Notes: generated by a model from the sequence alone, not told the origin. A stretch of DNA of 64,000 nt from an uncultured Verrucomicrobiota bacterium (GCA_937872895.1 CALMUP010000038.1:1-64000); one strand, 5' to 3'. Numbered from the stretch's first letter, positions 27,299 through 35,964 are shown. Numbers and translations: made by a program.

Positions 27299-28779
27299 GG
27301 TGTGACGGGAGCCGGTTCGTCCGCGATCGGTGGTTGGTGGCGGGTGCGCAGGGAAAGCAGGGCGTGCCGGGCTTCGGTGGCGGCGGTGGTGCGGAAGGCG
27401 AACAGGGCGTAGGCCAGGATGCCGGTGATGGTGCTGGCGGCCAGGCGCAGGGTGGCGGAGGAACCGGCCATGGCGGTGTTGACCGCGGTCACCAGGCCGG
27501 CCATGGCCAGTGCGGCGGCGGCGGACCCGGCAAGGCTGGCGACGACGCGGCGGAAGGTCAGCCGGGCCAGCGGGGCGGCGACCACGAAGGCCAACGGGGC
27601 GATGATCAGGCTGCTGCCCGCGTACCAGATGGCGACGCTGTTGATGGATCCAGCCAGGGCGCCGATCACGATCGCCGGGATCGAGATCGCCGCGGCGAGG
27701 ACCGACCAGGCGAGCATACGGCGGGTGCGGCCGGAGGCGAGGTACAGCCAGCCGAGGGTGGACACCGGGGTTTGCAGGAAGCCGGCGATGCAGAGCCATT
27801 GCAGCGGCGCGACGGCGGGTTCCCAGGCCGGGCCGAACACCACGACGACGAAGTCGGGCGCGGTCACGGCGAGGCCGACCATGAACGGGAAGCTGACCAG
27901 GGCGATGATCCGGAGGGTGCGCAGGTAGGCGTCGCGCAAGCGCTCCGGGTCGTGGGCGCAGCGGGACAGGGCCGGCCAGAGCACGCGTTCCAGCGTGCCG
28001 GTGATCTGGGACTGGGGCAGCAGCATCGTGGTGTACGCGCGGTTGTAGTGGCCGAGCGCGACATCGCCGAGCAGTCGGCCGATCAGGAACTTGTCGAGGT
28101 TGCGCAGCCAGTAGTTCAGCAGGTTGAAGGCCTGCAGGTGCAGGCTGAAGTGCAGCAATTCGCGCAGGCTCGCGGCATCGAACCGGAACGACGGACGCCA
28201 CGGGTGCAGGAACAGCATCGACGCGGCCACCGCGGTGGCGAAGACGAGGTTCTGCGCGACCAGGCTCCACGCGCCCCACCCGGCGGCGGCGAGCAGGCAG
28301 GCGGTCAGCCCGGCGAGCAGCAGGGCTGCGGTTTCCTGCACGGCGATCAACCGGAACTGCATCGCCCGGACGAGCAACACGCGGTGCACGCCGGACAGTC
28401 CCTTGATGATGCACTCCGTCGCGGCGACCGCCAGCAGCGGGGCCAGGGCCGGGGTCTTGTAGAAGGCGGCCAGCGGGCCGGCCACGGCCACCATGCCGGC
28501 GGCGAGGGCGATGCCCAGGCCGAGGTTGATCCAGAACACGGTGTCGAGGTGGCGCGGTTCGATCTGCGCGCGCTGGATCAGGGCCGCGCCGAGGCCGACA
28601 TCGCCGAGCAGCGACGCGAAGCCGGTGAACACCAGCGCCATGCCCCACAGGCCGAAATCCGCCGGGGAGATCAGCCGGGCCAGCGCGATCATGAAGCCGA
28701 TGCGCGCGGCCTGGCTGACCACCTGCGAGAGCGCCATCCAGCTGGCGCCGCGTACGGTCTGGTTGCGGAGATCGGTCAT
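27295..28779 (-). CDS. Polysaccharide repeat-unit flippase (Wzx-like)
   Basis: 494 residues, about twelve to fourteen membrane helices, MOP superfamily. It opens with RNQTVRGASWMALSQVVSQ and has the family segments LISPADFGLWGMALVFTGF and YWLRNLDKFLIGRLLG, near residue 215. It would flip the lipid-linked repeat across the inner membrane. The ATG at 28779 is the natural start because the family's first helix begins there. The start is preceded by an 11-base C tract instead of a Shine-Dalgarno sequence (see 28781-28791), so translation or phase variation may depend on it. Confidence 0.9.
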   Translation of the reverse strand: MTDLRNQTVRGASWMALSQVVSQAARIGFMIALARLISPADFGLWGMALVFTGFASLLGDVGLGAALIQRAQIEPRHLDTVFWINLGLGIALAAGMVAVAGPLAAFYKTPALAPLLAVAATECIIKGLSGVHRVLLVRAMQFRLIAVQETAALLLAGLTACLLAAAGWGAWSLVAQNLVFATAVAASMLFLHPWRPSFRFDAASLRELLHFSLHLQAFNLLNYWLRNLDKFLIGRLLGDVALGHYNRAYTTMLLPQSQITGTLERVLWPALSRCAHDPERLRDAYLRTLRIIALVSFPFMVGLAVTAPDFVVVVFGPAWEPAVAPLQWLCIAGFLQTPVSTLGWLYLASGRTRRMLAWSVLAAAISIPAIVIGALAGSINSVAIWYAGSSLIIAPLAFVVAAPLARLTFRRVVASLAGSAAAALAMAGLVTAVNTAMAGSSATLRLAASTITGILAYALFAFRTTAATEARHALLSLRTRHQPPIADEPAPVTP

Positions 28780-28780
28780 C

Positions 28781-28791
28781 GGGGGGGGGGG
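28781..28791 (-). repeat. Poly-C tract of 11 bases just before the flippase start codon
   Basis: Read on the coding strand, eleven consecutive C are followed by one G and the ATG of the Wzx-like gene. The tract occupies the place of a Shine-Dalgarno sequence in a 37-bp gap. Tracts this long slip readily during replication, which is the known basis of phase variation in surface polysaccharide genes of other bacteria. Confidence 0.6.
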
Positions 28792-28816
28792 TGTCGTGCG
28801 GGTGCGGATTTTGCGA

Positions 28817-29593
28817 TCAGGTTTTTTCAAGGGTCGCAACGACCACGCCGGCCGCGCCGAAATTCCGCTGGTCATGGTAGCTGGTGTAGGCCAGCTCCCC
28901 GGAGGGTACCTGGTGCCAGCCACGTTTTTCCGTGTGCTTGAAGTACCATTCAGTAATGCGTACGCGATCGCGTACGACATCCAGGAGGGCGCTCCAGTGT
29001 GCGGCATCGTAGTTGATGAACCATTCGTGGTTCTCGTACCGGCCGAACGGCACGGTCAGCAGCAGCTTGCCGCGGGGTTTCAGCGCGGGGATGATGGCTT
29101 GGAGCGCGTGGCCGGCCAGTCCGGCATCGCGGGTGTACTGGTCGTTGTACATCGCGATGTCCATGCCGAAGTGCTCGAGTGTGGAGATGCACCAGATCGT
29201 ATCGAACGTGTTGTCGGCGAAGGGATGCCGGGTGATATCGGCTCGAATCGACTGCTTGTAGTACGGCGTGGTGTCGTAGATGGGTTCGCCGAGGTCGATG
29301 CCGGTCAGGTTGTCCCTGGTGGTGAACCGGGCGAGGAAGTCGAGGTGGCTTTGCTTCGCGTTGGCATGGCCGATATCGAGTACCTCGGCATCCTTGCGGT
29401 AGAGCAATTGCGCGAAGGTCAGTTCCACGGCGCGCTCGTTCAATCCCCGTGCGAACGGCGAGGGTAGCGTGAAGGTTGCCGGGAACGACCCCTGGTTGGC
29501 TTGCGCGGCCTGCTGGGCGCTAGCCTGGATGGCGCGCTCGCGCTGGCGGGCTTTCCACGGGTGAATCAGGTGGTGGCGGACCATGTTCAGCAT
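28817..29593 (-). CDS. Class I SAM-dependent methyltransferase
   Basis: 258 residues. The ATG at 29593 has GGGAG seven bases upstream and overlaps the end of the amidotransferase gene by 7 bp; a second ATG at 29584 is possible. SAM-binding motif I is AEVLDIGHANAKQSHLDFL (about 69-87), where the usual G-x-G-x-G is weak. IDLGEPIYD, FDTIWCISTLEHFGMD and LKPRGKLLLTVPFGR follow. It belongs to a methyltransferase group common in EPS clusters. The substrate is unknown, probably an EPS sugar or its precursor. Confidence 0.82.
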   Translation of the reverse strand: MLNMVRHHLIHPWKARQRERAIQASAQQAAQANQGSFPATFTLPSPFARGLNERAVELTFAQLLYRKDAEVLDIGHANAKQSHLDFLARFTTRDNLTGIDLGEPIYDTTPYYKQSIRADITRHPFADNTFDTIWCISTLEHFGMDIAMYNDQYTRDAGLAGHALQAIIPALKPRGKLLLTVPFGRYENHEWFINYDAAHWSALLDVVRDRVRITEWYFKHTEKRGWHQVPSGELAYTSYHDQRNFGAAGVVVATLEKT

Positions 29594-31602
29594 ACGGCAA
29601 CTCCCGGGGATGGGGTGGGTGATCGTTGTTTGGATGGCAAGGCGGGCGCATGATGCAGGTCAAACCGCGCCATCCAGCGGGCGACCTGGTGGATGCGCCA
29701 GATCATCGCGGGTTCCATGGTGTCGAAGTCGCGGGCGAGGATGTCGGTGTCGACGAATCCGCGCACGCGTCCTTCGCGGACCTCGGCGAGGATGGCGTCC
29801 TTGCCGGCCCGCATCCAGGCGGCGAGCGGGACGGGGAAGCCCATCTTCTCGCGGCGGCCGGTGATCGCGGCGGGCAGGCGGCTGCGCATCGGTTCGCGGA
29901 GCACGGCCTTGGAGAAACCGTTGCGGATCAGGTAGTCCACCGGGAGATGGAACGCGAACTCGACGAGGTCCGGGTCTAGGAACGGGAAGCGCACCTCGAT
30001 GGGCAGCGACATGGCCAGCTTGTCGCCGTGGGTCATGTACATCGGGATCGGGAAGAAGTTGATGTTGTTGGGCAGGGTGTCGCTCAAGCGCGCGTGCGAC
30101 ATGGCGAGGGCGTCGATCATCAGGCGCTCGTTGTCCTGCAGGTGGCAGGGGCGCAGCACGGAGAACGCGGGCAGGCCGAGCATGCGGTTCAGGTAGAGCC
30201 GGCGGAAGGGTTTGGGCAGGCTGAACAGCAGGTGCCGGCGCATCGCGGTCGGATGGATGTACGGGAGGCCCTGCCAGGCACGGGCTTCGGCGATGGCGCC
30301 GCCGAGGTTGCCGCCGAGGATTTTCTCGAAGATCAGCGGGGGGAGGTGCTGGTGGAGGTAACCGCCGATCAATTCGTCGCCGCCGCCGCCGTTGAGCACC
30401 ACGCGGATGCCCTGGCTGCGGAAGTGTTGCCAGAGGGTCAGGCTGCCGAGCAGGTTGGGGGACTCGTAGGGTTGTTCCTGGATGCGCAGGAGATCGTCGG
30501 CGCTTCTCCAGTAGTCGGCCGCCTCGAGGGTCAGCGCCTGCCAGGGAACGTCGCAGGCGCGGGCGACCTCGGCGGCGAGCGGGGATTCGTCGCAGGCCGG
30601 ATCGTGGTACTTGATGGTGACGGTCTGGAGGGTGGGCAGGGCCTGTTCGCGGATGATGCGGCTGGCGATCTGCACGATCGAGGTGGAGTCGAGGCCGCCG
30701 CTGAGTTCGGCGGCGATCGGGACATCGGCGCGGAGGCGCAGGGCCACGCTACTGGTCAGGCGGTCGAGGAAGCCCGCGCTGGCTTCGTCGAATGAAAGGT
30801 CGCGGGTGGACCAGCGGGTCTCCGGCAGGCGCCAGTACTTCACCAGGTTGCGCGATCCGTCCTGGCGGATGCGCAGGTAGGAGCCGGGCGGGATTTGTTC
30901 GATGTCCTTGAAGAACGAGCCGGAGCGGTGGTCGCGCAGACCGAGGCCGAGGTAGGTGATGACGCGGTCGGGGTCGGGGGCGCGGCGGGCCCAGATCGCC
31001 GGGACGGCGTGCAGGGCGCGGATCTCGGAGGCGAAGTACAGGACGCCGTCCTGCTCGGCGTAGAACAGGGGTTTCTCTCCGATGCGGTCGCGGCAGAGGA
31101 TGGTCTCGCCGCGCCGGAAGTCGGCGAAGGCGAAGCCCCACATGCCGTTCATTTTCGGCAGGGCGTCGACACCCCAGCGGGTCAGGGCGGCGAGCATGAC
31201 CTCGGTGTCCGACTCGGTGCTGAAGGTGTCGCCCGCGGCGGCCAGTTCGCGTTTCAGTTCGCGGTAGTTGTAGAGTTCGCCGTTGAAGCAGAGCAGGGAG
31301 CGTTCGCGGTGGTCGAGCATCGGCTGGTGGGCCCGGGCGGCGGTGTCGATGATGCTGAAGCGCCGGTGGCCGAAGGCCCAGCGGGTGGGGCGGTCGCACC
31401 CGACCTCGGCATCGGGCAGGACGGCGCGCAGGGTCGGGCTGCTGTCGCGGCCGCTGAACAACTTGGCCAGCCCGTTGTTCTCCATGACGTAGCCCTCGTC
31501 GTCGGGACCGCGGTGGGCGAGGGCGCGGGTCATGGCGACGACCGCGGGCATCAGGACGCGCAGGCGTCCGTCGAGGATCAGGGCTCCGGCTATTCCGCAC
31601 AT
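29587..31602 (-). CDS. asnB: Asparagine synthase-like glutamine amidotransferase
   Basis: 671 residues. Starting at the ATG at 31602 puts Cys2 (MCGIAG) at the N-terminus, the required nucleophile of class II glutaminase domains. The frame is open upstream but that part is the complement of the neighbouring gene. The N-terminal glutaminase domain (1-200) shows ALAHRGPDDEG, SLLCFNGELYNYREL and MNGMWGFAF. The synthetase domain has the ATP pyrophosphatase motif ELSGGLDSTSI near 275 and NGGGGDELIGGY. In polysaccharide loci such proteins more likely amidate a sugar uronate or attach nitrogen than make free asparagine; this is inference. It overlaps genes on both sides (13 bp and 7 bp). Confidence 0.88.
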   Translation of the reverse strand: MCGIAGALILDGRLRVLMPAVVAMTRALAHRGPDDEGYVMENNGLAKLFSGRDSSPTLRAVLPDAEVGCDRPTRWAFGHRRFSIIDTAARAHQPMLDHRERSLLCFNGELYNYRELKRELAAAGDTFSTESDTEVMLAALTRWGVDALPKMNGMWGFAFADFRRGETILCRDRIGEKPLFYAEQDGVLYFASEIRALHAVPAIWARRAPDPDRVITYLGLGLRDHRSGSFFKDIEQIPPGSYLRIRQDGSRNLVKYWRLPETRWSTRDLSFDEASAGFLDRLTSSVALRLRADVPIAAELSGGLDSTSIVQIASRIIREQALPTLQTVTIKYHDPACDESPLAAEVARACDVPWQALTLEAADYWRSADDLLRIQEQPYESPNLLGSLTLWQHFRSQGIRVVLNGGGGDELIGGYLHQHLPPLIFEKILGGNLGGAIAEARAWQGLPYIHPTAMRRHLLFSLPKPFRRLYLNRMLGLPAFSVLRPCHLQDNERLMIDALAMSHARLSDTLPNNINFFPIPMYMTHGDKLAMSLPIEVRFPFLDPDLVEFAFHLPVDYLIRNGFSKAVLREPMRSRLPAAITGRREKMGFPVPLAAWMRAGKDAILAEVREGRVRGFVDTDILARDFDTMEPAMIWRIHQVARWMARFDLHHAPALPSKQRSPTPSPGVAVC

Positions 31603-33089
31603 GGTTGGCTTCCTCCCGGATGTTCCGGGGCTGGGTTGATTTCGCAGTGGCCGCGCCATCCGGCGGCGGGTTGGAAGGTGAAGGCACGGGCCCGGGCGAG
31701 GTCCTCGAGGGCGACGGGGGTGCCGCCGCTGGTGACGCGCAGCGCGTCGGGGGGGTGGGCAATCAGGCCGGAATCGACCGGGTCGAAGGCGCGGCGCACG
31801 ATCGGGATCGCGGCGGGATCGAGGCTCATCAGGCGGGTGGTCACCCAGTCGTGGGCGGCGGGATTGAGGGCGGCGACGATGCCGCCGAAGGGCACCGGGT
31901 CGGGCCGCAGCGGGCCTTCGCCGTCGCCGGCGATCACGCCGTCGGTCACGTGCAGGGTGGCGCGTTGCGGGGTGTCGTGCAGCCGGCCATCGGTGTCGGC
32001 GAAGAGCAGGATCTTGTTCAGGTCGAGGCACATCCGCCACACCGTGTCGTTGCCGTGCCAGCCGCCCTCGACGTTCACCGGTTCGCCGCGGATCTTGTCG
32101 AGCCAGAGCAGTTTGTAGGCGAGGCGTGCGCCTCGGCCGTAGAGGCGGGGTTTGTCGAGGTGGTGGCGGTTGAGCCAGTCGAGGATGCCTTCGAGCGCGC
32201 GTTTGGGCAGGGTCTGCCGGGCGTAGTTGTCGCCGCCGCGGTTGGCGGCGCCCTTGCGGTGGTGGGGCAGGAATTCCTTGCTGCCGTTGATGCCGACGAG
32301 GTTCTTGAGGGCGAGGGTCACGCCGGCCTTCATGTGGGTCTTCAGTTTCGGGGCGTTGATGACGAGGTCGGCCTCGAGGATGTCGCGGGCGACCAGGTAG
32401 CGGTGGCGTCCGGGGGCGTGGTGGTCGCGCAGGGCTTCGGGGTTGTACATGGTGACGCGGAACTTCTCGGCGTCGGGGGAGATCGGTTCGAGCAGGCTGC
32501 GGGTGGCGAGGTCGACGAGCACGTAGTCGGAGAGCGGTTTCTGTTCGGTTGAGACTTCGAGGGAACCGGGTTTGCGCGCGGAGACGGTGCGGCGGAAATC
32601 CTTGGTGACCAGGGCGACGCCGCGTGCGCGGTAGAACGCGAACAGGTCGTTGAAGCCGTCGGTCAGCAGGGAGGGCAGGTCGCAGACCTGCACCGGGGCG
32701 TCGCCGACGACGAGTTGGGCGGGGCGGGCTTTGAGGGCGTAGTCGATCAGCGGGCGGACCACCGAGGCGTGGGTGTAGAGGCAGGCGCGGCCGCCGGGGC
32801 CTTCGTTTTCGTGGAGCACCCAGTTCGGTTTGATGACGATCTTCGCGCCGGGGGGGACGAGGGCGCCGATCGGGTTCCACTCCGGGGTGCCGAAGCGGGC
32901 GGTGTCGAGGCCGAGGTCGCGCAGGGCGGCGCGGACGGCGTCGTAGACGCCGTTCGGGGTGGTGGCGACGGGGCCGTCGTACTCCGGGTACGCGCGGTCC
33001 GGGTGGAACGGTGCGGTGCGCGGGTAGGCGGGGTCCGTCCAGGCGACGGCCACGGTGGCACTGGCGCGGGGATCAAGCGTGGGGCTCAT
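31590..33089 (-). CDS. DUF362 domain protein (second paralogue), first gene of the EPS run
   Basis: 499 residues from the ATG at 33089; no clear Shine-Dalgarno sequence is visible. It shares with the paralogue at 16295-17653 the segments IVIKPNWVLHENEG, VVGDAPVQVCDL, INAPKLKTHMKAGVTLALKNLVG and WHGNDTVWRMCLDLNKI. It is about 47 residues longer, mainly at the N-terminus. No ferredoxin-type cysteine motif is present. Function is unknown. It heads the long minus-strand EPS run; the repeat element at 33146-33373 begins 57 bp upstream, where the promoter should be. Confidence 0.8.
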   Translation of the reverse strand: MSPTLDPRASATVAVAWTDPAYPRTAPFHPDRAYPEYDGPVATTPNGVYDAVRAALRDLGLDTARFGTPEWNPIGALVPPGAKIVIKPNWVLHENEGPGGRACLYTHASVVRPLIDYALKARPAQLVVGDAPVQVCDLPSLLTDGFNDLFAFYRARGVALVTKDFRRTVSARKPGSLEVSTEQKPLSDYVLVDLATRSLLEPISPDAEKFRVTMYNPEALRDHHAPGRHRYLVARDILEADLVINAPKLKTHMKAGVTLALKNLVGINGSKEFLPHHRKGAANRGGDNYARQTLPKRALEGILDWLNRHHLDKPRLYGRGARLAYKLLWLDKIRGEPVNVEGGWHGNDTVWRMCLDLNKILLFADTDGRLHDTPQRATLHVTDGVIAGDGEGPLRPDPVPFGGIVAALNPAAHDWVTTRLMSLDPAAIPIVRRAFDPVDSGLIAHPPDALRVTSGGTPVALEDLARARAFTFQPAAGWRGHCEINPAPEHPGGSQPCAE

Positions 33090-33145
33090 GTGCAGGGTTG
33101 GTGTGGGTGAGGCGTTGTTGGCGACGTTTGTGGTCGCGGTGGTTG

Positions 33146-33373
33146 TGGATGATACCTGGATTCTTCGGGCCGCGGAACGGCGGCCGGATTTACCCCGCCT
33201 TCTGCGTTGGAGCAACAGGGGCGGACGGGAGTCCAGCCCCCGCTGCTCCGCCTTGAATTCGGGGCAAATCCGACCACCGCTCCGCTAATCCCGCTTTCAG
33301 CGGGATTACCCGAAGAATCCAGGTGGTCACGCATCGTCTCGCTTCGCTTGCCGATGAAACCAAGACATCATCC
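33146..33373 (+). repeat. Cloverleaf-type structured repeat, copy 2
   Basis: Second copy, same orientation as copies 1 and 3. The closing stem is CCTGGATTCTTCGGG (33155-33169) with CCCGAAGAATCCAGG (33309-33323); three bases differ from copy 1 and all are compensated in the other arm. The B arm is GGCCGC/GCGGCC with a different loop. The C arm (33209-33222/33236-33249) has two A-C mismatches. The D arm is a wholly different but perfect TAATCCCGCT/AGCGGGATTA pair (33286-33295/33299-33308, loop TTC). The rest of the 33090-33501 gap holds small hairpins such as CCCTCCTTCGGAGGG and no gene. Confidence 0.85.
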
Positions 33374-33501
33374 GTAATCTTATCTGTTCCTTTTCCATAA
33401 GGAAAATGTCTAGCCGATCCGACGTGCCGCATTGTCCCTCCTTCGGAGGGCTTGTCCGCCGAGGGCGTGGCCCTCACCATCGGCCGGATTCGGCTTGGCG
33501 T

Positions 33502-33996
33502 TCATTTGAACAGCACGCGGATGAGGGGGCTGTTCCAGAGGTAGTGGGCGCGGTTGCGGAATTCCCGGATTTTCTTTACGCGGTCGGCGAGGAAGTCCAT
33601 GTCGGCGGGGGTGCGGCCGTTTTTCTTTTTGGTGGCCAGCCAGGTTTCCGATTCGGTGAGCAGGCTGTCGGCGGATTCGGTGGTGCGGCCGACGAGGTCG
33701 ATCAGGGCCTTGCGCATGATGCGTCCGAAGTCCTCGCAGGCCTCGTAGAAGTCCTTGCGTTCGCCCTTGATCCAGACGTGTTTCACCGCGCCCCATTGTT
33801 CGAGCTGGCGGACGGACATGCTGGCGCTGCCCTTGCTGATGCCGAGGGATTCGGTCAGGTTGTCGAGCGACTGGGGGTCGCGGCTGAAGTAGATGTGGGC
33901 GAAGATCTGGCCGATGTTGCGGCCATAGCCCAGGGCCTGGGTGAACTCGCCGGCGGCGGCGACGAATCGTTCCCGGATGTCGGTGGCGTCGTTCAT
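33502..33996 (-). CDS. GbsR/MarR-family transcriptional regulator
   Basis: 164 residues from the ATG at 33996, chosen because GGAG lies 9 bases upstream; an in-frame start at 34131 would add 45 residues and run across the palindrome. A winged helix-turn-helix is visible at LTESLGISKGSASMSVRQLEQWGAVKHVWIKGERKDFY (about 43-80). The C-terminal helices (MRKALIDLVGRT, then VKKIREFRNRAHYL) give the dimer interface as in GbsR. It is divergent from the exosortase gene, and the palindrome at 34110-34127 lies between the two. It probably represses or senses a ligand for the exosortase-EpsI genes and possibly its own gene. Confidence 0.87.
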   Translation of the reverse strand: MNDATDIRERFVAAAGEFTQALGYGRNIGQIFAHIYFSRDPQSLDNLTESLGISKGSASMSVRQLEQWGAVKHVWIKGERKDFYEACEDFGRIMRKALIDLVGRTTESADSLLTESETWLATKKKNGRTPADMDFLADRVKKIREFRNRAHYLWNSPLIRVLFK

Positions 33997-34109
33997 CAGG
34001 AAAACTCCGTCCGGGTGCGGGGTGTGAAACGGGCAGACTTCGTCCCGGTCGCGTCCCGTGCGGGTTGCCACCAGGCGAATCCATCCTGTCGGCGCCATGG
34101 TTTCAAGGC

Positions 34110-34127
34110 GTTCAATTTGAATTGAAC
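34110..34127. promoter_or_regulatory. Perfect palindrome, candidate operator for the GbsR-type regulator
   Basis: GTTCAATT and AATTGAAC (8-bp arms, 2-base centre TG) at 114-131 bp upstream of the regulator start and 141 bp before the exosortase start. Symmetry, length and place in a divergent intergenic region fit a MarR/GbsR dimer site. No other full copy was noticed in the window; half-sites such as GTTCAATTTG occur near 19630. Confidence 0.65.
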
Positions 34128-34267
34128 ACAAGGATTGGCCTGGTGGGTAGTAAAAAATCGCGGTGGGAGGGGATATTCGTGGGTCGGCGCGGTCGGGGGG
34201 AGGGGTGCATCGGTATTTGACCGCAACCGGTTCAACGCGTAAGGTCGCCGGACGGTCGAACGAGCTT

Positions 34268-35236
34268 ATGGATCAGGAAATCTGGAATGAGCGGTGGCGA
34301 TTGGCCACCTTGAACAGGGACGATATCATGCGCTCCCTGTTCATCGCCTTGGTCATTGGCTGGGTGTTCCTGCTGTTTCACTATCAGGGTAACTCGCTGG
34401 ATGTGAAGGTGTTCGGCAGGTCGGCGCTGGTTTGGATGGTCGAGCGGTGGACCGATGACATCGAGTATGGCGGTGATTATTCCCATGGGTGGTTGATTCC
34501 GGTGCTGTCCTTGTATGTCGTATGGACGCGGCGCAAGGAGTTGGCGGCGGCTCCGAAATCGGTAAGTTATACAGGTCTGGTGCTGGTGGTGGGGTGTCTC
34601 TTGATGCACTGGCTGGGAGCCAAGGCGCAGCAGACCCGGCTTTCGCTGTTCGCGCTGGTCGGGTTGATCTGGACGATTCCCTATTATTTGTATGGGTGGC
34701 AGGTCGCCAAGCGGCTGATCTTTCCGTGTTCCTACCTGATCTTCTGCATTCCGTTCAACTTCCTGGACAGCGTGACCCATCCGTTGAGGATTTTTGCAAC
34801 GGCGGTGGCGTCGTTCCTCTTGAACGGTGTGGGCATCGGGGTTGAGCAGTCGGGTGCGCGCCTGCACTCGTTGTCGCCGGGTGGTTTTGACCTCGATGTG
34901 GCCGATGCCTGCAGCGGCATCCGCTCGTTGATTGCGATCACGGCGCTCACCGCGATCTACGCCAACCTCACCCAGCGGTCCGCGTGGCGGCAGTGGGTCA
35001 TCTTCTTCATGTCCATCCCGCTTGCCCTGATCGGCAATGTGGTGCGTATCTTCACCACCGGGATCGTGGCCGAGGCCTTTGGCACCGACATGGCCATGCA
35101 GTTGTACCACGACTTTTCGGGATTCATCATCTTCATGGTCGTCTTCATATTGTTGATCAGCATCGGCTCGATGTTGGAGCGAGCCTGGCTGGAGGAGAAG
35201 AAACGATGGTGGCTCGGACATCTGCGCACTACCTGA
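34268..35236 (+). CDS. Exosortase (intact catalytic residues)
   Basis: 322 residues, about eight membrane helices, from the ATG at 34268; the upstream frame is open but looks non-coding. It belongs to the exosortase/archaeosortase family, polytopic transpeptidases that process PEP-CTERM-like C-terminal tails. The proposed catalytic residues are visible: Cys215 in ADACSGIR, Arg260 in GNVVR and His281 in YHDFSG. Other family segments are YSHGWLIPVLSLYVVWTRR, AKAQQTRLSL and AKRLIFPCSYLIFCIPFNF. EpsI follows with a 31-bp overlap. The EPS cluster starts nearby on the other strand. No protein with a clear PEP-CTERM tail is encoded in the window. Confidence 0.93.
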   Translation: MDQEIWNERWRLATLNRDDIMRSLFIALVIGWVFLLFHYQGNSLDVKVFGRSALVWMVERWTDDIEYGGDYSHGWLIPVLSLYVVWTRRKELAAAPKSVSYTGLVLVVGCLLMHWLGAKAQQTRLSLFALVGLIWTIPYYLYGWQVAKRLIFPCSYLIFCIPFNFLDSVTHPLRIFATAVASFLLNGVGIGVEQSGARLHSLSPGGFDLDVADACSGIRSLIAITALTAIYANLTQRSAWRQWVIFFMSIPLALIGNVVRIFTTGIVAEAFGTDMAMQLYHDFSGFIIFMVVFILLISIGSMLERAWLEEKKRWWLGHLRTT

Positions 35237-35964
35237 TCCTGCTGGGATTGCTCGTCTTGACTTCGGTGGCTTTGGCGTTGACGGTGGATACCTCGACGTC
35301 GGACGAGGCCGGCGTCGTTCCGGAATGGCCGGACCTGGTCGGTGACTGGGTCGGCGATGAAATCCGCTTCTGCTGGAACCCCGAACACCAGAAGATCTTC
35401 GGGGCCAGCCAGCTTGAGGACATCAACCAATGCCCGGACTGCGGCGGACAACTCGGCAGCATGACCCTGATCGAGAAGTCGATGCTGCCCGCCGATACCA
35501 TCATCAGCAAGAAACGCTACCGCCACCCCGACGGCCGCCAGATCATCGCCACCGTGGTCATGAGCGGCAGGGAACGCGCCAGCATCCACCGCCCCGAACG
35601 CTGCATGGTCGGCCAAGGCAGCGAAATCGCCCACTCCCATGTCATCGAGGTCCCCTTCGCCGACCGCGAACCCTTCGACGTCCGCATCCTCGACATGCTG
35701 CGCCACGTCCGCGTCCAGGGCATGCCGAAATCGGTCGGCAGCTACTACGCCTACTGGTTCGTCGGCAAGGACCGCGAAACCGCCAGCCACAACGCCCGCC
35801 TGTTCTGGATGGCCGCCGACCGCGTCCTCTACAACAAGTCCCACCGCTGGGCCTACATCGCCTTCAGCGGCGACCGCCACCTCGAAGGCGACACCGAAGC
35901 CTACGTGGACGAAATCAAGGAGTTCGCCTCGTTGGCCTACCCCCAGATGAAGCTTGTGAAGTGA
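35206..35964 (+). CDS. epsI: EpsI family protein
   Basis: 252 residues from the ATG at 35206, behind GGAGGAGAAG and overlapping the exosortase gene by 31 bp. One N-terminal helix (LILLGLLVLTSVALAL) anchors a periplasmic domain. Conserved EpsI segments are SIHRPERCMVG (126-136), SYYAYWFVG and HRWAYIAF. An insertion between residues 56 and 79 contains Cys56, His61, Cys76 and Cys79 (CPDCG), resembling a small metal-binding knuckle; the fused paralogue at 9754-11460 has the same CxxC. EpsI works with exosortases in many EPS/PEP-CTERM systems by an undetermined mechanism. Confidence 0.9.
   Translation: MVARTSAHYLILLGLLVLTSVALALTVDTSTSDEAGVVPEWPDLVGDWVGDEIRFCWNPEHQKIFGASQLEDINQCPDCGGQLGSMTLIEKSMLPADTIISKKRYRHPDGRQIIATVVMSGRERASIHRPERCMVGQGSEIAHSHVIEVPFADREPFDVRILDMLRHVRVQGMPKSVGSYYAYWFVGKDRETASHNARLFWMAADRVLYNKSHRWAYIAFSGDRHLEGDTEAYVDEIKEFASLAYPQMKLVK

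Noticed and set aside
29587-32880. 1097-codon frame that would fuse an Arg/Pro-rich N-terminus to AsnB
   Set aside because: The glutaminase domain needs Cys2 right after its start, which is met by the ATG at 31602. The upstream part is the complement of the DUF362 gene.
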